64,000 bases of DNA from Grimontia sedimenti (GCF_011045095.1 NZ_JAALDL010000002.1:496001-560000); one strand, 5' to 3'; shown: positions 17,632-27,941, counted from the stretch's first letter. The notes: a model not told the origin generated them from the letters alone. Translations and numbers: made by a program.

Positions 17632-20265
17632 TTAGATGATGTCGTCACCATTCAGAGTAAAGTGCTCCGCATCAGTCCATACTGTGATGGTTGAGCCTGA
17701 GTTGGTCTCGAATACGTAAGCATCCAACTCGGCAACTTGTGTATTGTTCAGGCCCATGAATGCAATCATGTCAGCTGACAGTTCTGCGGTTGGTGCTGCA
17801 TCTGCATCCAGCTTCCAGCCATTGCCATCCAGGTTGAAGGTATCATCACCCGCACCCAGGTAAGCCACAAAACCATCCCAATCGCCTGGGTCAGTCAAAG
17901 AAGCAGACTGGAATGGGTCAGATTGTGCTTTGATAGCGAACGCATTCGCGGTCACAGTCTGGTCACCCTCGTCACCAATCACAGCTTCTACCTGCGCGAT
18001 TGGCTTAAAGCCAGCGCTCAGGCCGTATGACTCACCAGTCATATCGACGTTTGCATCACCGTTCACAATCAGTTGGTCAAAGCCACGGTCACCGATGTAG
18101 ATGTTGCCGTTCTCTTGAAGGAAGTTCAGGTCAGAGAAGTCTTCCTGATCGAAGTACATGGTATCGTTACCTTCACTACCTACGTAAAGGTCTTTACCCG
18201 TACCGCCATCCAGCACATAGTCGTCGTCATAACCTGCTTGCAGGTAGTCATCACCCGCGCCACCGTATAGCTCGTCGCTACCGTTACCGCCGCGAAGAAT
18301 GTCATCACCTTCACCACCGTAAAGGATGTCGTCGCCGTTACCACCCAGAATGGTATCGTTACCTTCGCCGCCGTAAATAACGTCGTTACCTTCGCCACCG
18401 TTGATGTTGTCATTACCTTCATCACCGTAAACCAGGTCGTCGTCGTCACCAGAGCGAATGAAGTCATCACCTTCACCACCGTGAATGGTGTCTTTGTCGC
18501 TTACTGTCACTTCTTTCGTGGTTTCAGCGAAATCGGTGTAATCAATCTCTCTCAGGTTCTCATAAGAGTGAGGAACCAAAGTCAGGTCAGTTGCTGATGT
18601 GATCTCCGGACCTTCGATTTGCAGCAGGATCTTGCCGTTTTCTTCAAGGTTCCAGTAGTGGTGCTTGTTGCCATCCAGGTCCACGTCGATGATCGCGAAC
18701 TTGTAAACGTTAGTACCGTCGGTGTACTTCAGGGTGTAATCCAGGTTCACCGCGTAGGTGTTGTTACCAATGGTCACAGTTTGGGTTTTGTCGTCAGAGT
18801 ACTCATTACAGTAGTTGTCACCGTGGAGCACGCCATCGTCATCCTGGAAAGTCACTTCTGTCATGCCGCCATCAAACGCCAGTTTTGATGGGAAACACCA
18901 AGTGTGGAATTCACCGCCAGAAGGCATTGAGAAGTCATCACCCATCACGAACACTTTCGCTGTCGGGTCAGTTTCGATGGTTTCAGTCGCGATTTGACCA
19001 CCATAGATGATGTCATCACCTGAACCGCCGTGGATCTCGTCATCGCCCCACTGACCGTAGATGGTGTCGTTACCTGCACCGCCATCGATGTAATCATTGT
19101 CGTTATACTTGATGGTTTTCGCAGTCGCGATGTCGTCGTAGTCCAAAGAGTTCACGTTCTGATAAGAATGCGGAACCAGAGATAAATCCGTCGCGTCGGT
19201 GATTTCCGGGCCGTCAATTTGAAGCAGCAGGTTACCGTTCTCGTTCAGGTTGTGGTAGTGGTGGCCATTGCCATCCAGATCCACATCAATGATCGCAAAG
19301 GTGTATACATTGCCGTCTGAATCACAGTATTTCAGCGAGTAATCCAGGTTCACTGGATACGTCTTACCGTCGATAGTCACGGTCTGCGATTTGTCGTCTG
19401 AGAACTCGTTGCAGTAGTTGTCGCCGTTAAGTACACCATCATCGTCTTGGAAAGTGACTTTCGTGGTGGTGCCATCAAACGCCAGCTTTGGTGGGAAAGA
19501 CCAAGTGTGGAAGTTACCGCTGTCCATGCTGAAGTCTTTGCCCATCTGGAACACGGTAACGGTTGGTTCTTCGCTGAAGTTTGGCGTTGCTGTGTTGCCG
19601 TAGATGATGTCGTCACCGTCACCGCCAAACAACTTATCGTTGCCGTTTTCGCCAGAGATGTGGTCGTTACCTTTCAGACCATATACGGTGTCGTCGCCAT
19701 TGCCCGCTGTGATGGTGTCATCAAGATCAGCTGGGTTGACAGTTTGTGGCTCAGTAATATCGTCGTAATTCAGGCTGCTGACGTTCTGGTAAGAGTTAGG
19801 TACCAAGGTCAGGTCAGTGCTGCTGGTGATCTCTGGGCCATCGATTTGGATCAGGATTTTGCCGTTTTCGCCAATGTTGCAATAGTGGTGACCGTTACCG
19901 TCTGAATCCACATCAACAATCGCGAAGGTGTAAACATTGCCGTCGCTGTCACAGTACTTGAGGCTGTAATCAACGTTTGCAGAGTATTCCTGACCATCAA
20001 TTGAAACAGTCTGGGATTTGTCGTCAGAGAACTCATTCCAACGGTCATCACCGTTCAGCTGACCATCGTCATCATTGTAAGTCACGGTTGACGTGGAACC
20101 GGTAAAGCTCAACTTAGGTGGGAAAGACCAAGTGTGGAAATTGCCACTGTCCATGTTGAAATCGGCGCCCATAACAAATACTGCACCGGTTTTCTGATCG
20201 CTGCTGCCGCTACCGATATCGCCGTACAGTGTATCTGCGCCTGAAGTTCCGTTAATGTCTGCCAT
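17632..20265 (-). CDS. RTX protein 2: three FHTW-type modules plus RTX repeats and shared C-terminal module
   Basis: 877 aa, starting MADINGTSGADTLYGD, the same lead as RTX proteins 1 and 3. Three copies of a ~140-residue module (about 25-170, 240-385, 435-585) follow. Each begins VFVMGxDFxM, then FHTWSFPPKL or a variant, an acidic DDDG patch, FSDDKxQTV, and DxDGNxHHYxN. I do not recognise this module. RTX nonapeptide blocks separate the copies and a long block (about 600-720) precedes the shared C-terminal module ending NGDDII. Start chosen at 20265 because GAGGAC lies upstream and the homologues begin here; an in-frame ATG exists at 20283. Preceded by a conserved upstream element and followed by a terminator. 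Confidence 0.8.
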   Translation of the reverse strand: MADINGTSGADTLYGDIGSGSSDQKTGAVFVMGADFNMDSGNFHTWSFPPKLSFTGSTSTVTYNDDDGQLNGDDRWNEFSDDKSQTVSIDGQEYSANVDYSLKYCDSDGNVYTFAIVDVDSDGNGHHYCNIGENGKILIQIDGPEITSSTDLTLVPNSYQNVSSLNYDDITEPQTVNPADLDDTITAGNGDDTVYGLKGNDHISGENGNDKLFGGDGDDIIYGNTATPNFSEEPTVTVFQMGKDFSMDSGNFHTWSFPPKLAFDGTTTKVTFQDDDGVLNGDNYCNEFSDDKSQTVTIDGKTYPVNLDYSLKYCDSDGNVYTFAIIDVDLDGNGHHYHNLNENGNLLLQIDGPEITDATDLSLVPHSYQNVNSLDYDDIATAKTIKYNDNDYIDGGAGNDTIYGQWGDDEIHGGSGDDIIYGGQIATETIETDPTAKVFVMGDDFSMPSGGEFHTWCFPSKLAFDGGMTEVTFQDDDGVLHGDNYCNEYSDDKTQTVTIGNNTYAVNLDYTLKYTDGTNVYKFAIIDVDLDGNKHHYWNLEENGKILLQIEGPEITSATDLTLVPHSYENLREIDYTDFAETTKEVTVSDKDTIHGGEGDDFIRSGDDDDLVYGDEGNDNINGGEGNDVIYGGEGNDTILGGNGDDILYGGEGDDILRGGNGSDELYGGAGDDYLQAGYDDDYVLDGGTGKDLYVGSEGNDTMYFDQEDFSDLNFLQENGNIYIGDRGFDQLIVNGDANVDMTGESYGLSAGFKPIAQVEAVIGDEGDQTVTANAFAIKAQSDPFQSASLTDPGDWDGFVAYLGAGDDTFNLDGNGWKLDADAAPTAELSADMIAFMGLNNTQVAELDAYVFETNSGSTITVWTDAEHFTLNGDDII

Positions 20266-20353
20266 TACCGCTGTCCTCGTCATCTATTGGGGTTACGCCT
20301 ACAAATGATGCTATGAAATCAGTTGAGCAATCATTGATAATTAGAGAGTGCTC

Positions 20354-20428
20354 ATATTCGAGATAACTAACATCTGTCAGCGCTTGCTGTGACAACAGTT
20401 TTATTGATAAGACAGGCTCAAACAACGG
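20354..20428 (-). promoter_or_regulatory. Conserved upstream element of RTX protein 2
   Basis: About 75 bases closely similar to 23561-23635 upstream of RTX protein 3, at a similar distance from the start codon (about 90 versus 100 bases). On the minus strand it contains TTGTCA, 17 bases, then TGTTAG, a candidate promoter, with AAGCGCTGA in the spacer. Confidence 0.6.
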
Positions 20429-20654
20429 ATCTATTGCAGATTCAGAATATAGTCAGCGAGCGGAATTAATAAGGTTGAAAGGCACAATGAATGAAGTGCC
20501 ATTAGTCAGATTATAAAAGGACTAGTTTCATACAGCCTCTCGGCAGCGTGTCCAGATAGTTAACACAGCTAGTTTTGGATATAGGAAGAACAGCACCATC
20601 CTTTCTTTGGTTACCTGCCTGAATTCAGTCGTGACAAGCTTTCGGAATAAAAAA

Positions 20655-20674
20655 AGCCCGGCAAATGCCGGGCT
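20655..20674 (-). terminator. Terminator after RTX protein 3
   Basis: AGCCCGGC and GCCGGGCT form an 8-bp stem. The minus strand continues in a run of seven T. Confidence 0.88.
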
Positions 20675-20697
20675 GAACAAATAGAGATGAGCGTCTC

Positions 20698-23459
20698 TTA
20701 AAAAATATCGTTACCGTCTTGCGTGAAGTGTTCAGCATCGGTCCAGATAGTGATCGTTGAACCTGAGCTGTTCTCAAACACGTATGCATCCAGCTCGCCA
20801 ACCTGGGTATTCGTCAGACCCATGTAAGCAATCATGTCTGCAGACAGTTCTGCTGTTGGTGCAGCGTCTGAATCATAAGTCCAGCCTGCCGCTTCCAGGT
20901 TAAAGGTGTCATCACCTGCGCCCAGGTATGCCACAAAACCATCCCAATCGCCCGGGTCAGTCAGAGACTCTGACTGGAACGGGTCAGACTGTGCACGGAT
21001 AGCAAATGCATTCGCTGTAACAGTCTGGTCACCTTCATCAGCCACTACCGCCTCTACCTGAGTAATCGGCTTAGGACCGGACGTGATGCCGTAAGACTTC
21101 CCAGTTAAGTCAACGTTCGCGTCACCCGTTACGATGAGTTGGTCGAAACCACGGTTACCGTTGTAAATGTTGCCGTTCTCGGTCAGGAAATCGACATCGG
21201 AGAAGTCTTCCTGATCGAAGTACATGGTGTCATTACCTTCACTACCAATGTAGATATCAAGGCCTGCGCCACCGTCCAACACGTAGTCGTCATCGTAGCC
21301 AGCTTGCAGGTAGTCATTACCTTCACCACCGTAAAGCTCATCGCTACCATTACCGCCGCGCAGGATGTCGTCGCCTTTGCCACCGTAGATGATGTCGTCG
21401 CCGTTACCACCTAACAGGGTGTCGTTACCTTCACCGCCGTAAATAACGTCGTTGCCTTCACCACCATTGATGTCGTCGTTACCCGCATCACCGTGAACAA
21501 CATCGTTACCGTCGCCAGAACGGATGAAATCGTTACCGTCACCGCCGTAGATGGTGTCGTTGTCAGAGTAAAGCTTCTGCTGCTCAACAGTGATGGTGAA
21601 TGTAGTGTCGTTGAAGTCTTTGTCACCCAGGTTCCAAAGGTCTTCCCACTTAGATGTATCACCATCTACTTTCTCGTGGTCTTTGCCATCGCCGTTTTCT
21701 GCCGCATTAGAGACGTAAACGACTGAGCTAGAGGAACCTTGCGTGATGGTTGAGCTGGAACCTGAAAGATTCAGGTCAACAGATCCAACGTCGAAGCCTT
21801 TGCGGTCACCATTTGGAATCAGGAACATGCCGAAAGACACACCGCCTGATACATCGATATCAACGCTCAGTTCAGACACGTTTTTCACGTTATCTGCGAT
21901 AACTTCTGCGCGGAGAATGTTACCGTTCGCGTCAACCACGTAGTAACCAATGCTGTTGTTGTACGCTGCACTGTGAGTAAAGTCGCTGACAGAGATAGTG
22001 ACAGTGTCTTCGCCTTGCAGGTTGTAAACGGTTGCGCCGTCGACATTCTCGAGGTCGAAAGTTTTGCTCGCCTCGGAACCACCGTAGATGGTGTCGTCAC
22101 CTTCGCCACCGTGGATTTCGTCGTCACCGTGCTCGCCGTAAATAGTGTCGTTACCCGCACCACCGTAGATGGTGTCGTTGTCGTCTTCTACGTTCACTTT
22201 TTGCTTCAGGGAAACGTTGTCGATCAACGCACCGTAGCTGTCTGAACGGCCTTCTGCTTCGAAGCGAACTGTGATGTAGTCAACACCTTGTGGCAGAACC
22301 ACATCAGAAGAGAATGACTCATAGTGGTCGTTTGCCTGGGTGTTAGCGAAGTACTTGGAGTAAAGCACGTTGCCTGAACTGTCGAACACTTTCACTTCGA
22401 ACTGGCTAGTTGAAGTGTCGCTGCCGCGGTAACGGTTTGCGTAGTCAAACGACAGATCCAGAACTACGTCGCCATCTGCTGCCAAGCCTGACACGTTCAC
22501 ATCTTGTTGAACCCAAGTGTTGCGATGGCTGTCTAGCTCCAGAACGGTGTTGGTCACATCATTCTGTGGTGTGCCACCAAACGTGCCCTGTTGCAGTTCG
22601 ATTTTGTTAGTGCCCGGCGTGTACCAACCTGTTACTTGATGATCGTGGAACAATCCCCACTGGTTGGAAACGTTGTCGCCGTAAGTAAGCTCGAAGCCAC
22701 CATTGACCATCAGCTCACGCTCGCCTGCGCCAAAGCCTTTGTTACCGTAAATGGTATCGTCGCCTTCACCGCCTTTGATGGTGTCGTTACCTTCGCCGCC
22801 GTAAAGGGTGTCGTTGCCCTGACCGCCATCAATGTAGTCATTGCCTTCGAAACCGTTGATCTTGTCGTTCAGGCTGCCATTGGCATTATTGGTCAGAGAC
22901 ACGTTATCGATTAGCGCGCCGTAGCTATCAGACTGACCTTTACCTTCGAAACGCAGTGTCACACCTGAGGTGCCTGCTGGTACTGAGAAGTCGACTTCAA
23001 AGTTGTGGTAGCTTTCGTTTGACTGGGTATTGTCGAAGTATTTGCTGTAAAGAACGTTACCGTCGTCGTCCATCACTTTTACTTCGAACTGGCTGGTCGA
23101 GTGGTTGTCGCCTTTATAGCGGTTTGCGTAATCAAAAGAGAGAGACAAAGAAGCATCGCCAGACGCTGTCAGACTGCTTACGTCTACGTCTTGCTGAACC
23201 CAGGTATTACCTGTTGAATCCAGTTCAAGCACAGTGTTAGAAGATGAGTTAGCTGGCGTTCCGCCAAAGTCACCTTGTTGAAGTTCGATTTTCATGCTGC
23301 CCGGCGTGTACCAGCCTGCAACTTGGTGATCCTGGAACAGACCCCACTGATCGGATGAATCGTTACCCCAATCTTCGAAGTCACCATTCATCAACAGATT
23401 TTGATTATTCTCATCACCATACAAAAATCTGCGTTAGTCGTTCCGTTGATCTCTGCCAT
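20698..23459 (-). CDS. RTX protein 3: two NGDFE modules, a DUF4114-like module, RTX repeats and shared C-terminal module; frameshifted near start
   Basis: About 920 aa after repair. From the ATG at 23459 (after GAGGACAAAGGT) it reads MAEINGTTNADF, then breaks at an A5 run (plus strand 23423-23427). One more base joins it to LYGDENNQNLLMNGDFEDWG. Two A modules like those of RTX protein 1 come first (about 20-195 and 245-420). A module with NLQGEDTVTISVSDFTHSA, GYYVVDANGNILRAEVI and DLWNLGDKDFNDTTFTITVE follows; it resembles DUF4114. A long RTX block and the shared C-terminal module (ending DGNDIF) close the protein. No Sec signal. Probably an exported calcium-binding adhesin or matrix protein (inference). 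The missing base is probably a sequencing error. Confidence 0.8.
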
Positions 23460-23560
23460 ACCTTTGTCCTCATCTTATTTGTTTGAAAAACGCCGATGAA
23501 GCTGTGGGAATCTACCACTCGTCTTCCTAACGCAATTTCTCGTTTACAAGTCTTTGCTTA

Positions 23561-23635
23561 TATATGAGATTGCTAACATTCATTCAGCGCTTGGTGTGAC
23601 AAGAGTTTTAATGACAAGACACTCAAGAACAATGG
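23561..23635 (-). promoter_or_regulatory. Conserved upstream element of RTX protein 3
   Basis: Partner of the element at 20354-20428. The minus strand carries TTGTCA, 18 bases, then TGTTAG, plus the shared AAGCGCTGA. The remaining ~230 bases to the next terminator show no gene. Confidence 0.6.
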
Positions 23636-23867
23636 TTTTGGAGCAAGATCACGCTAATCTCAGTAAGCGCGATTAGACCTTATTTAAACAGTGATGAGTT
23701 AAGTATGAGTTTTCACCTAATCGAGGAACTAGAGCGGGGTTCAGTAGCAACATCACTGGAAATTTTCTGACGCGTTTTAAACAAAAGAGAGCAATTGCTC
23801 CAAGAATTAGCCAAAAATTCGCCAAATCATATATGCAACGACAGAAACGATATTCAAAAGATGAGAA

Positions 23868-23893
23868 AGCCCGGCACAATCAAGTACCGGGCT
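23868..23893 (-). terminator. Terminator-like hairpin after RTX protein 4
   Basis: AGCCCGG and CCGGGCT form a 7-bp stem with a 12-base loop, 20 bases after the stop. The minus-strand T tract after it (TTTCTCATCTTTTG) is weak. Confidence 0.65.
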
Positions 23894-23913
23894 ATCATTA
23901 CTAAGGCTCTGAA

Positions 23914-25713
23914 TTAGATGTTGTTACCGATAGATTTAACGATCTCAGCATCCGTCCAGATAGTGATTTTCTCGTCCGCATAGGTGAAAACATAAGCACG
24001 CAGCTCTGTCACCTGCGCGAAGCTCAAACCCATGAACTCAATCATCTCATTGGAAATGGCAACAGACGCTGATGCATTTGCATCGTAACTCCAGATACCA
24101 GCGTCAACATTCAGTGTGTCGTTACCCGCACCAAGATGAGCAACAAAGCCGTTCCAATCGCCCGGATCAGTCAGAGAAGCAGACTGAAAGCCATCAGACT
24201 GAGCATGGATTGCAAACGCATTGACGGTCACCGCCTGGTTTCCTTCAGCGCCAATCACTGCTTCAACCTGAGCAATAGGTTTAGGACCAGAGGTGATACC
24301 ATATGAAACACCAGTGAGGTCTACGTTTGCATCACCAGTAACAATCAGTTGGTCAAAGCCACGATCACCGTTGTAGATGTTTCCGTTCTCAGTAAGGAAG
24401 TTCACATCAGAAAAATCTTCCTGATCAAAGAACATGGTGTCGTTACCTTCACTACCGATGTAGATATCAAGGCCCGTTCCGCCATTCATGACAATGTCAT
24501 CGTCATAGCCCGCGTGCAGGACGTCGTTTCCTTCGTCGCCAAACAATGAATCATTGCCACCCGCACCGTACAGGGTGTCATTACCCGAACCGCCGTAAAG
24601 TACATCGTCGCCAGCACTGCCATTGATAGTGTCGTTACCTGCACCACCGTAAATGGTGTCGTTGCCTTTGAAGCCAGTAATGGTGTCATTGCCTGAACAG
24701 CCATGAAGAACATCGTCACCCGACGTACCATTAATTATTTGGTCAGACGCTGTGGTACCTTCCAAAACACGCATTGAACGTGGAGCTGAGAAATCCAGAT
24801 TCTGGCCGTTTCGCGCACGTACATTTTCCAGTTGGCTGTTCGGCGTCACACAGTTGAAAACGCCTAAACGGTTGTAAGAAAGGTTGTCCCAATCTGACAG
24901 CATCACTGCTGTGCCTTCTGATGGTTCAACACGCACTTCATGCGCTCGAATCCAGCTTGGCAGTGAGTAGCCTGAACGCTGCCCCACTGGCAGACAGTAT
25001 CTCTCGCCGGTTTCTAGGCTCACGATACAGCCCAGTTTCTCGTTGCTAGCCACAACACGCATCGAGCGTGGTGCTGAGAAATCTAAGTTCTGGCCGTTGT
25101 AAGCACGGACATTAGTCAGTTTCTGGTTTTCAACGGTACCTGGGAATACCGCTAAACGGTTATAGGAAAGGTTATCCCAGTCTGACAGCATGACAGCCGC
25201 CCCTTCAGACGCCTGAACATAAACCTCGTGAGATTTGATCCAGCTTGGGAGTGAGTAGCCTGAACGCTTACCCACAGGCAGACAGTAGCGCTCACCGGTT
25301 TGGAGGCTAACAATACAGCCCAGTTTGTCATTGCTGGCCACAACGCGCATAGAGCGTGGTGCTGAGAAGTCGAGGTTCTGGCCATTGTACGCACGAACAT
25401 TGGTCAGTTCGCTGTTGGTGACAGTACCCGAGAATACCGCCAGTCGGTTGTACGAGAGATTATCCCAATCAGACAGCATCACTGCTGCACCTTCTTCCGC
25501 CTGGACACGAACCTCATGGGACTTGATCCAGCTTGGTAGTGAGTAGCCTGAACGCTGTCCCACCGGGAGACAATATTCAGCACCTGTTTCCAAGCTGACA
25601 ATACAACCTTTTGGCGTGCCCTCCGAAGACTCGTTTGCGTTTACTGCGCTGCTAATAGATACCGCAATAGATAGTCCTACTACCCATCTCAGCATGCTAA
25701 GTAACTTATTCAT
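23914..25713 (-). CDS. RTX protein 4: Sec signal, three crystallin-like repeats, RTX repeats and shared C-terminal module
   Basis: 599 aa. Unlike its three neighbours it begins with a classical Sec signal peptide (MNKLLSMLRWVVGLSIAV, cleavage after about VNA at residue 26). Three 96-residue repeats follow (about 36-325), each with GCIVSLETG, YCLPVGQRSGYSLPSWI, VMLSDWDNLSYNRLAVF and NLDFSAPRSMRV; paired cysteines suggest an oxidised, exported fold. They resemble beta/gamma-crystallin-like domains, but this is tentative. RTX nonapeptides (about 330-425) and the C-terminal module shared with the other three (FDQLIVTGDANVDLTGVSYG) complete it. A Sec signal combined with an RTX C-terminus is unusual for type I secretion. 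Confidence 0.82.
   Translation of the reverse strand: MNKLLSMLRWVVGLSIAVSISSAVNANESSEGTPKGCIVSLETGAEYCLPVGQRSGYSLPSWIKSHEVRVQAEEGAAVMLSDWDNLSYNRLAVFSGTVTNSELTNVRAYNGQNLDFSAPRSMRVVASNDKLGCIVSLQTGERYCLPVGKRSGYSLPSWIKSHEVYVQASEGAAVMLSDWDNLSYNRLAVFPGTVENQKLTNVRAYNGQNLDFSAPRSMRVVASNEKLGCIVSLETGERYCLPVGQRSGYSLPSWIRAHEVRVEPSEGTAVMLSDWDNLSYNRLGVFNCVTPNSQLENVRARNGQNLDFSAPRSMRVLEGTTASDQIINGTSGDDVLHGCSGNDTITGFKGNDTIYGGAGNDTINGSAGDDVLYGGSGNDTLYGAGGNDSLFGDEGNDVLHAGYDDDIVMNGGTGLDIYIGSEGNDTMFFDQEDFSDVNFLTENGNIYNGDRGFDQLIVTGDANVDLTGVSYGITSGPKPIAQVEAVIGAEGNQAVTVNAFAIHAQSDGFQSASLTDPGDWNGFVAHLGAGNDTLNVDAGIWSYDANASASVAISNEMIEFMGLSFAQVTELRAYVFTYADEKITIWTDAEIVKSIGNNI
24771..25634. repeat. Three tandem 288-bp repeats inside RTX protein 4
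   Basis: The segment starting GCATTGAACG at 24771 recurs as GCATCGAGCG at 25059 and GCATAGAGCG at 25347, exactly 288 bases (96 codons) apart each time, with high similarity throughout. This is recent in-frame triplication of one protein domain. Confidence 0.9.
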
Positions 25714-26269
25714 AACCTATTGCCTTAATTTGAAGGATGTTTGTGTATCTTTGTTTTTGTTAGTGGGGCATGGTTACTGCTATTTGGCATAAGAACATGG
25801 TCAGGAAAGGTCTTTCTCTAACCCAAAAGATGTGTCGATCAACAATACGAATTTGAGGGAAACATCCTTGTGCGTTGCAAATACAAAATGCAGTTGTTCC
25901 AGTCACACACCGTGGGAATCAGTCATCGTTGCCGCTATCAACATCACCATGCTGTTTTATCAAACAGTCAGTGTTTTGATTCATTTTAGAGACATCTAAA
26001 TAACAAGTTAGCCACGGTGTAAATGTTTTATACGCATTCAAATAGGTGAGCAAACAAGGGTTCAAAGGTTAATATAAATATCAAACCTAAGCATGAGATA
26101 AAAATTATAACAAGATGATTTAAGATGGATGTTTTGGAGCAAAAGAATACCAAATATTAGTGAATTAGAATAAATTACGGAAAGCTTTATTAGGAATTCA
26201 ATATTCATGACATAAATATAAAACAAATTATCATTATATAGAATGTTAGAAATTACATTTAAACAATTA
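25714..26269. other. AT-rich intergenic region
   Basis: About 556 bases upstream of RTX protein 4. The half nearer the MATE gene is strongly AT-rich. I find no open frame of note, no clear hairpin and no copy of the RTX 2/3 upstream element. Presumably it holds the RTX protein 4 promoter. Confidence 0.5.
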
Positions 26270-26298
26270 AAAAGTACGATCGCTTAGATCGTACTTTT
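26270..26298. terminator. Bidirectional terminator after MATE gene
   Basis: AAAAGTACGATC and GATCGTACTTTT form a perfect 12-bp stem with loop GCTTA and T runs on both strands. Confidence 0.9.
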
Positions 26299-26319
26299 TT
26301 AATAGATAGACCTCTGTTT

Positions 26320-27681
26320 TTATGTGGCTTTTTCAATAGTCAGATTGTTCACCCATTTATTGCCAAACACGCGTCTGATAGTGGGATATAACTTCACGAT
26401 TTCTTCAGATGTCATCATCAAAAATACATACGGTAGCGGTAATTCCAACCACATCGCTGCGATGGCGGTCATTGGTACTGCCCATAGCCACTGGCAAACT
26501 GCGTCCATGTTCATGCAAAATTTGGCATCACCACCTGCCCTGAGCACGCCCACAATCAAAGTAATATTGATGTTTCTGACTAAGGCACTGATAGCGAGAA
26601 CAGGGAAACAAAGTGAGACCAATGCCAGCACATCGTCATTCACCTGCGTATATAGAGACAAAATATAGCTTTGCGCCATCAGGATAAGAGCCGATGCCAT
26701 CAGTCCTGTTAACACAGCTGTTTTGAGTGCATACCTTGCGTATTTCTCGCTGGTTTCAAGCCTATTTGCACCAAGGGCATTACCCACAATAATCGCCGTC
26801 GCGCCTGACAAACCCGAGGCCACACATAAGGTAATGGCTTCAAGAGGAGAAATGATTGCCATTGCTGCCAGTTCATTTTCACCGATACGACCCATGATCA
26901 ATTGATACGTAAAGATGCCGCCACTCCAGATAAGACTGCCAACAATCACAGGTGCAGTCACATTCACATATTTCTGGAAAGTGGATTTTCTGAACCTGAA
27001 ATCAGCGGAGCCGAGAATCAACACCTTGTTGTAGAAAATAATGACCAGGAGAGACATGAACACACGGAACAAACGGGCGATCACGGTGCCCCATCCCGCT
27101 CCTGCTAACCCCATCGCAGGCAAACCAAAGTGACCGAAGATTAAGATGAAACTCAGTACAATATTCAGCGCGATTTCAATGAAGGACATGTAGAAGGTAG
27201 TTTGGGTTTTACCTAAAGCGCGCAGCGCGGCATCCATCGCAATTGAAGGACCTGCGACCAGAAGTGCAATACTGATGATTTGAAGGTATTCGGTTGCGAG
27301 CGCGGCTGTTTCACCTTCCACTTTAAACATGGCTGGCACCACTTCCGGTGATGTCCAACAGAACATGAAAATCAAAAACGACGCCAAAGACGCCACTAAT
27401 GCGCCCAGCGCAAAGTTACGTCTCAATCCTTCTGCGTCATTGGCTCCCCAGTATTGGGCAAGTAGCACTCCCATACCGGTGCCTGTTCCCCAAATGAAAA
27501 TACCCGTAAACCAAAATACACGAGCGCCAATACCCGAAGCTGCAACTTCTTCGGTACCCAACTGGCTAACCATTAGGTTGTCGATGAAACCGCCACTGCT
27601 AAATAACAAACTTTGTAGAGCAAGTGGCAAGCCCAGAACCAACGCCCGTTTTAAGAAATAGGTGAAATTATCTTCTGACAT
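26320..27681 (-). CDS. MATE-family multidrug/organic cation exporter
   Basis: 453 aa with twelve hydrophobic segments in two MatE halves. The first has LPLALQSLLFSSGGFIDNLMVSQLGTEEVAASGIG (residues 16-50); the second begins TAPVIVGSLIWSGGIFTYQ. It is an inner-membrane Na+- or H+-coupled antiporter that exports drugs or metabolites; substrate unknown. The ATG at 27681 has AAAAGGAG upstream, so the longer frame to 27810 is rejected. No associated regulator is adjacent. Confidence 0.9.
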   Translation of the reverse strand: MSEDNFTYFLKRALVLGLPLALQSLLFSSGGFIDNLMVSQLGTEEVAASGIGARVFWFTGIFIWGTGTGMGVLLAQYWGANDAEGLRRNFALGALVASLASFLIFMFCWTSPEVVPAMFKVEGETAALATEYLQIISIALLVAGPSIAMDAALRALGKTQTTFYMSFIEIALNIVLSFILIFGHFGLPAMGLAGAGWGTVIARLFRVFMSLLVIIFYNKVLILGSADFRFRKSTFQKYVNVTAPVIVGSLIWSGGIFTYQLIMGRIGENELAAMAIISPLEAITLCVASGLSGATAIIVGNALGANRLETSEKYARYALKTAVLTGLMASALILMAQSYILSLYTQVNDDVLALVSLCFPVLAISALVRNINITLIVGVLRAGGDAKFCMNMDAVCQWLWAVPMTAIAAMWLELPLPYVFLMMTSEEIVKLYPTIRRVFGNKWVNNLTIEKAT

Positions 27682-27941
27682 CGCATCTCCTTTTGCCGAC
27701 TGACATAGCCAGAGAGCCCCCGGCTTTTTGACTTTATTTTTGCCATTCTTTAAATAAAGTTTTTTATTTACTATACAGCACTTAACAAAAGGTGGGAGAT
27801 GTAATCCCATGTAATTTATGGGCTATTGTTTTCGAGAATGGTCATCAAAAAGTGTTAGGAAGTAAACAGTCAACGCAGAAAACCAAACCGTAGACAGCAT
27901 TTCATCGACTTCTGACTTCTAGCTGGGTGAGACTCTACGCT

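Noticed and set aside
15167-25713. RTX cluster as a CRISPR-like or satellite DNA array
   Set aside because: The short DNA repeats are codons of calcium-binding nonapeptides in long coding frames, with no uniform spacers.
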